NCBI GenBank assembly: GCA_049625305.1
Contig: JBMZVD010000030.1
Span: forward strand, 1-23,904
Source: Flavicella sp049625305
Lineage (GTDB): Bacteria > Bacteroidota > Bacteroidia > Flavobacteriales > Flavobacteriaceae
Reading direction: 5' to 3'
DNA: 23,904 nt
This document shows, one piece after another, positions 21,040 to 23,904 of the stretch. Numbering within the stretch: the first letter of the stretch is position 1; the number at the start of each line of letters is the position of its first letter. Position numbers and translations under genes: made by a program. The notes under the pieces are model-generated. The model was not told the DNA's origin and searched no databases. It saw only the letters and a program-made list of their open reading frames with translations.

Positions 21040-21969
21040 ATGAGTAAACTTTTGATCGTTGGGACAGTTGCTTTTGATGCAATTGAAACGCCATTTGGAA
21101 AAACAGATAAAATTTTAGGAGGTGCCGCAACCTATATCGGACTTTCTGCTGCAAATTTTAATATCCCATCTGGGATTGTTTCTGTTGTAGGAGGAGATTT
21201 CCCAAATGAATACCTTAACATGTTAGAAAAGAGAAATGTTTCTACAGAAGGGATAGAAATCGTAAAGGATGGTAAAACGTTTTTCTGGTCAGGAAAATAC
21301 CACAACGACATGAATTCTCGTGATACCTTGATTACCGAATTGAATGTTTTAGAACATTTTAACCCAGTAGTGCCCGAAGAATTTAAAAATTCTGAAATTG
21401 TTCTCTTAGGAAATTTACATCCACTTGTTCAGAATGCAGTAGTAGAGCAAATGACAGAAAAGCCTAAATTGATTGTTTTGGATACAATGAATTTTTGGAT
21501 GGATATTGCCTTGGATGAATTGAAGGCAGTTATTAAAAAAGTTGATGTAATTACAATCAACGACGAAGAAGCTAGACAACTGAGTGGAGAGTATTCTTTA
21601 AGAGTTGCAGCAAAAAAAATCCATGAAATGGGACCGCGTTATGTGGTCATAAAAAAAGGAGAACACGGCGCTTTCTTGTTCCACAATGATCAAGCCTTTT
21701 TTGCCCCAGCTTTGCCTTTGGAAGAAGTTTTTGATCCAACAGGGGCTGGAGATACTTTTGCAGGAGGTTTTGCAGGTTATCTTGCAAAAACGGAAGATGT
21801 TTCTTTTGAAAACATGAAAAATGCTGTAATTCATGGTTCTAATTTGGCCTCTTTTTGTGTAGAAAAATTTGGAACTGAGCGTATGCAGTCTATTAGTCAA
21901 GACGATATCAATGCACGTTTGCAACAATTTAAGGAATTGACGAGTTACGAATTGAATCTTTCTAAGTAA
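21040..21969 (+). CDS. PfkB-family carbohydrate or nucleoside kinase
   Basis: 309 aa, typical of the ribokinase/PfkB fold (PF00294). The N-terminal strand LLIVGTVAFDAI, the GG motif ILGGAATYIGLSA (25-37), VVGGDFPNEYL and the C-terminal signature DPTGAGDTFAGGFAG (232-246) with the catalytic base Asp238 are all visible. It phosphorylates a sugar or nucleoside hydroxyl with ATP. The residues do not let me choose between ribokinase, adenosine kinase and others. The gene is 55 bases upstream of purF in the same direction with no terminator or -7 element between. Co-transcription would fit a purine or ribose role (inference). Confidence 0.88.
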   Translation: MSKLLIVGTVAFDAIETPFGKTDKILGGAATYIGLSAANFNIPSGIVSVVGGDFPNEYLNMLEKRNVSTEGIEIVKDGKTFFWSGKYHNDMNSRDTLITELNVLEHFNPVVPEEFKNSEIVLLGNLHPLVQNAVVEQMTEKPKLIVLDTMNFWMDIALDELKAVIKKVDVITINDEEARQLSGEYSLRVAAKKIHEMGPRYVVIKKGEHGAFLFHNDQAFFAPALPLEEVFDPTGAGDTFAGGFAGYLAKTEDVSFENMKNAVIHGSNLASFCVEKFGTERMQSISQDDINARLQQFKELTSYELNLSK

Positions 21970-22024
21970 TTCTTAGAGAAGCTTTAAAGAGATAAAATAA
22001 AACCTCTTAATACTAAACAACATT

Positions 22025-23904
22025 ATGAGTGATGCGATAAAACATGAATGTGGAATAGCAATGGTACGTTTGCTTAAACCATTGGAATACTACAAAGAAA
22101 AATACGGTTCAGCTTTTTACGGGATCAACAAAATGTATTTGTTGATGGAAAAGCAACACAATAGAGGTCAAGATGGCGCCGGGTTTGCAAGTTTGAAATT
22201 CAATGCAACTCCAGGTTCTCGTTACATAAGCCGTGTAAGATCTAATAAATCGCAACCGATACAAGATATTTTTGCTCAAATCAACGATAGAATCAATCAA
22301 ACTTTGGAGGATAACCCTGACAAAGTCAATGATGTTGCTTGGCAAGAAGAACACCTTCCCTACATAGGAAATTTGTTTTTAGGACATGTCCGATACGGAA
22401 CTTCTGGTGGAAATAGTATTGAAAACGTACACCCTTTTTTACGTCAGTCCAATTGGAAACACAAAAACCTCATTGTAGCGGGGAACTTTAATATGACCAA
22501 CTCACCACAATTGATGGATGAGTTGATTGAATTGGGGCAGCATCCGAAAGAGAACACGGATACGGTTACTGTAATGGAAAAGATTGGACATTTCTTAGAT
22601 GATCAAGTGGAAGGCTTGTACCAAGATATAAAGGGAGAATACAATAAAAAAGACGCTTCACCAATCATAGCAGAGAGAGTTGATGTGCAAAGGATATTAA
22701 AACGAGCTGCAAAAAGTTTTGACGGTGGATATGCCATGGCAGGTTTGTTAGGGCATGGAGATTCTTTCGTGTTGAGAGATCCAGCTGGTATTCGTCCTGC
22801 TTTTTACTACCAAGACGATGAAGTTTTGGTTGTTGCTTCAGAAAGACCTGTTATCCAAACAGCATTCAATGTTGCCTATGAAGATGTCAAAGAATTAGAG
22901 AGAGGGCATGCATTGATTGCAAAAAAATCAGGAGCTATATCTGTACAGCCAGTTTTAGAACAATTGCCAAAGAAATCATGTTCTTTCGAGCGTATTTATT
23001 TTTCAAGAGGAAGTGATGCAGATATTTACCAGGAACGTAAAAACTTAGGTAAAACTGTTTTTCCTGAAATCTTGAAGAAAATTGACAACGATGTTACCAA
23101 TAGTGTTTTTTCATTTATACCTAACACAGCGGAAACCTCTTTTTACGGAATGCGTGAAGCTGCAGAAGATTTCTTAAACCAACAAAAGTTGTCTAAAATC
23201 TTAAAAGGTAAAAGAGAATTGTCTGAAGAGGCATTGAATGCCATTCTTTCAGAGCGTGCACGTGTTGAGAAAATAGCCATCAAAGATGTTAAGTTACGTA
23301 CGTTTATCGCAGATGATAATTCAAGAGATGATTTAGTAGAACATGTTTATGACATCACTTATGGTGTGGTAAAACCTACAGATAACTTAGTGATTATTGA
23401 CGATAGTATCGTGAGAGGAACTACCTTAAAAAAGAGCATCATCAAAATCTTGGATCGTCTGAGTCCAAAAAAGATTGTGATTGTGTCTTCAGCACCTCAA
23501 ATCAGGTATCCAGATTGCTATGGAATTGATATGGCTAAAATTGGTGATTTTATTGCCTTTAGAGCTGCTGTAGAGTTGTTGAAAGATACTGATCAATACC
23601 ACGTCGTTACTGATGTTTACAAGAAGTGCATAAAGCAAAGAATCAAAGAAGATGCGGGCATTGAAAATTTTGTAAAAGAAATCTACGCTCCTTTTACGGA
23701 TATTCAGATTTCTGATAAAATAGCAGAGATGTTAAAGACTTCTGAAATCAAAGCTGATGTACAAGTGATATTTCAAACGATTGATGGCTTGCACAAAGCA
23801 TGTCCAGACCATTCAGGAGATTGGTATTTTAGTGGAGACTATCCAACGAATGGTGGAAAAAGAGTTGTTAATGGAGAGAGACAGAGTGAGAGTAAGAGAG
23901 AGAG
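22025..23904 (+). CDS. purF: Amidophosphoribosyltransferase PurF (3' end outside the window)
   Basis: 626 codons are visible with no stop before the window ends. PurF transfers the amide nitrogen of glutamine to PRPP, the first committed step of purine synthesis. The start MSDAIKHE precedes CGIAMV, so Cys9 becomes the N-terminal nucleophile after propeptide removal. The glutaminase domain has HNRGQDGAG and GHVRYGTSG. The PRPP site VIIDDSIVRGTT is at residues 456-467. The protein is longer than E. coli PurF because of inserts such as the one near residues 80-110, a feature of the flavobacterial form. The last visible part is anomalous: after GGKRVVN (to base 23872) the reading becomes GERQSESKRE from purine-rich repeat DNA, unlike the AFINFYEG-type end I expect, so the true C-terminus is probably missing or corrupted. 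Confidence 0.93.
   Translation, partial: MSDAIKHECGIAMVRLLKPLEYYKEKYGSAFYGINKMYLLMEKQHNRGQDGAGFASLKFNATPGSRYISRVRSNKSQPIQDIFAQINDRINQTLEDNPDKVNDVAWQEEHLPYIGNLFLGHVRYGTSGGNSIENVHPFLRQSNWKHKNLIVAGNFNMTNSPQLMDELIELGQHPKENTDTVTVMEKIGHFLDDQVEGLYQDIKGEYNKKDASPIIAERVDVQRILKRAAKSFDGGYAMAGLLGHGDSFVLRDPAGIRPAFYYQDDEVLVVASERPVIQTAFNVAYEDVKELERGHALIAKKSGAISVQPVLEQLPKKSCSFERIYFSRGSDADIYQERKNLGKTVFPEILKKIDNDVTNSVFSFIPNTAETSFYGMREAAEDFLNQQKLSKILKGKRELSEEALNAILSERARVEKIAIKDVKLRTFIADDNSRDDLVEHVYDITYGVVKPTDNLVIIDDSIVRGTTLKKSIIKILDRLSPKKIVIVSSAPQIRYPDCYGIDMAKIGDFIAFRAAVELLKDTDQYHVVTDVYKKCIKQRIKEDAGIENFVKEIYAPFTDIQISDKIAEMLKTSEIKADVQVIFQTIDGLHKACPDHSGDWYFSGDYPTNGGKRVVNGERQSESKRE
23873..23904. repeat. Purine-rich GA low-complexity tail at the window end
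   Basis: The last 32 bases consist almost only of A and G (three exceptions) in a GA/GAGA pattern. The change is abrupt and falls inside a conserved coding sequence, which points to an assembly or read-end artefact rather than biology. Confidence 0.6.

Overview
The window is AT-rich, densely packed DNA that fits a marine-type member of the Flavobacteriaceae (Bacteroidota). The evidence is type IX secretion (T9SS) C-terminal sorting domains, Bacteroidota-only families (DUF2480, DUF3078, DUF5689), TAnnTTTG-type -7 promoter elements, no obvious Shine-Dalgarno sequences, and the long flavobacterial form of PurF. No RNA genes, mobile elements or CRISPR arrays were seen. No gene-free stretch exceeds 300 bases.

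Layout. Positions 1-3019 hold T9SS-secreted proteins: the tail of one cargo protein, a second small cargo with a related but degenerate sorting domain, and a secreted endonuclease I on the minus strand. Positions 3202-5450 (plus) hold a small four-helix membrane protein, then a PlsC-type acyltransferase tightly linked to an acyl-ACP desaturase, which is a membrane-lipid pair. Positions 5486-9535 (minus) read as one operon: proB, proA, an omega-amidase-like nitrilase and an aldose-1-epimerase-like protein. Positions 9665-10513 encode an unknown lipoprotein.

Positions 10663-17297 form the most interesting block. An endonuclease/exonuclease/phosphatase (EEP) lipoprotein is divergent from a two-gene operon encoding a TonB-dependent receptor and a lipoprotein with two DUF5689 repeats and a lamin-tail domain. 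A second EEP enzyme is convergent with that operon, with interlocked stop codons. I read this as a probable extracellular nucleic-acid (or phosphate/nucleotide) capture and uptake locus. It resembles a dispersed version of the single-chain LTD/OB-fold/EEP extracellular nucleases (ExeM/EddB/Xds type) joined to an outer-membrane transporter. That function is inference.

Positions 17419-18636 encode the HflX GTPase. Positions 18712-20942 (minus) hold sufE, a DUF59 Fe-S assembly factor, DUF2480 and a DUF3078 outer-membrane protein. The DUF3078 gene carries a one-base frameshift inside its signal peptide. The right end (plus) holds a PfkB-family kinase and purF. purF runs off the window, and its last roughly 30 bases are a purine-rich low-complexity tail that looks like an assembly artefact.
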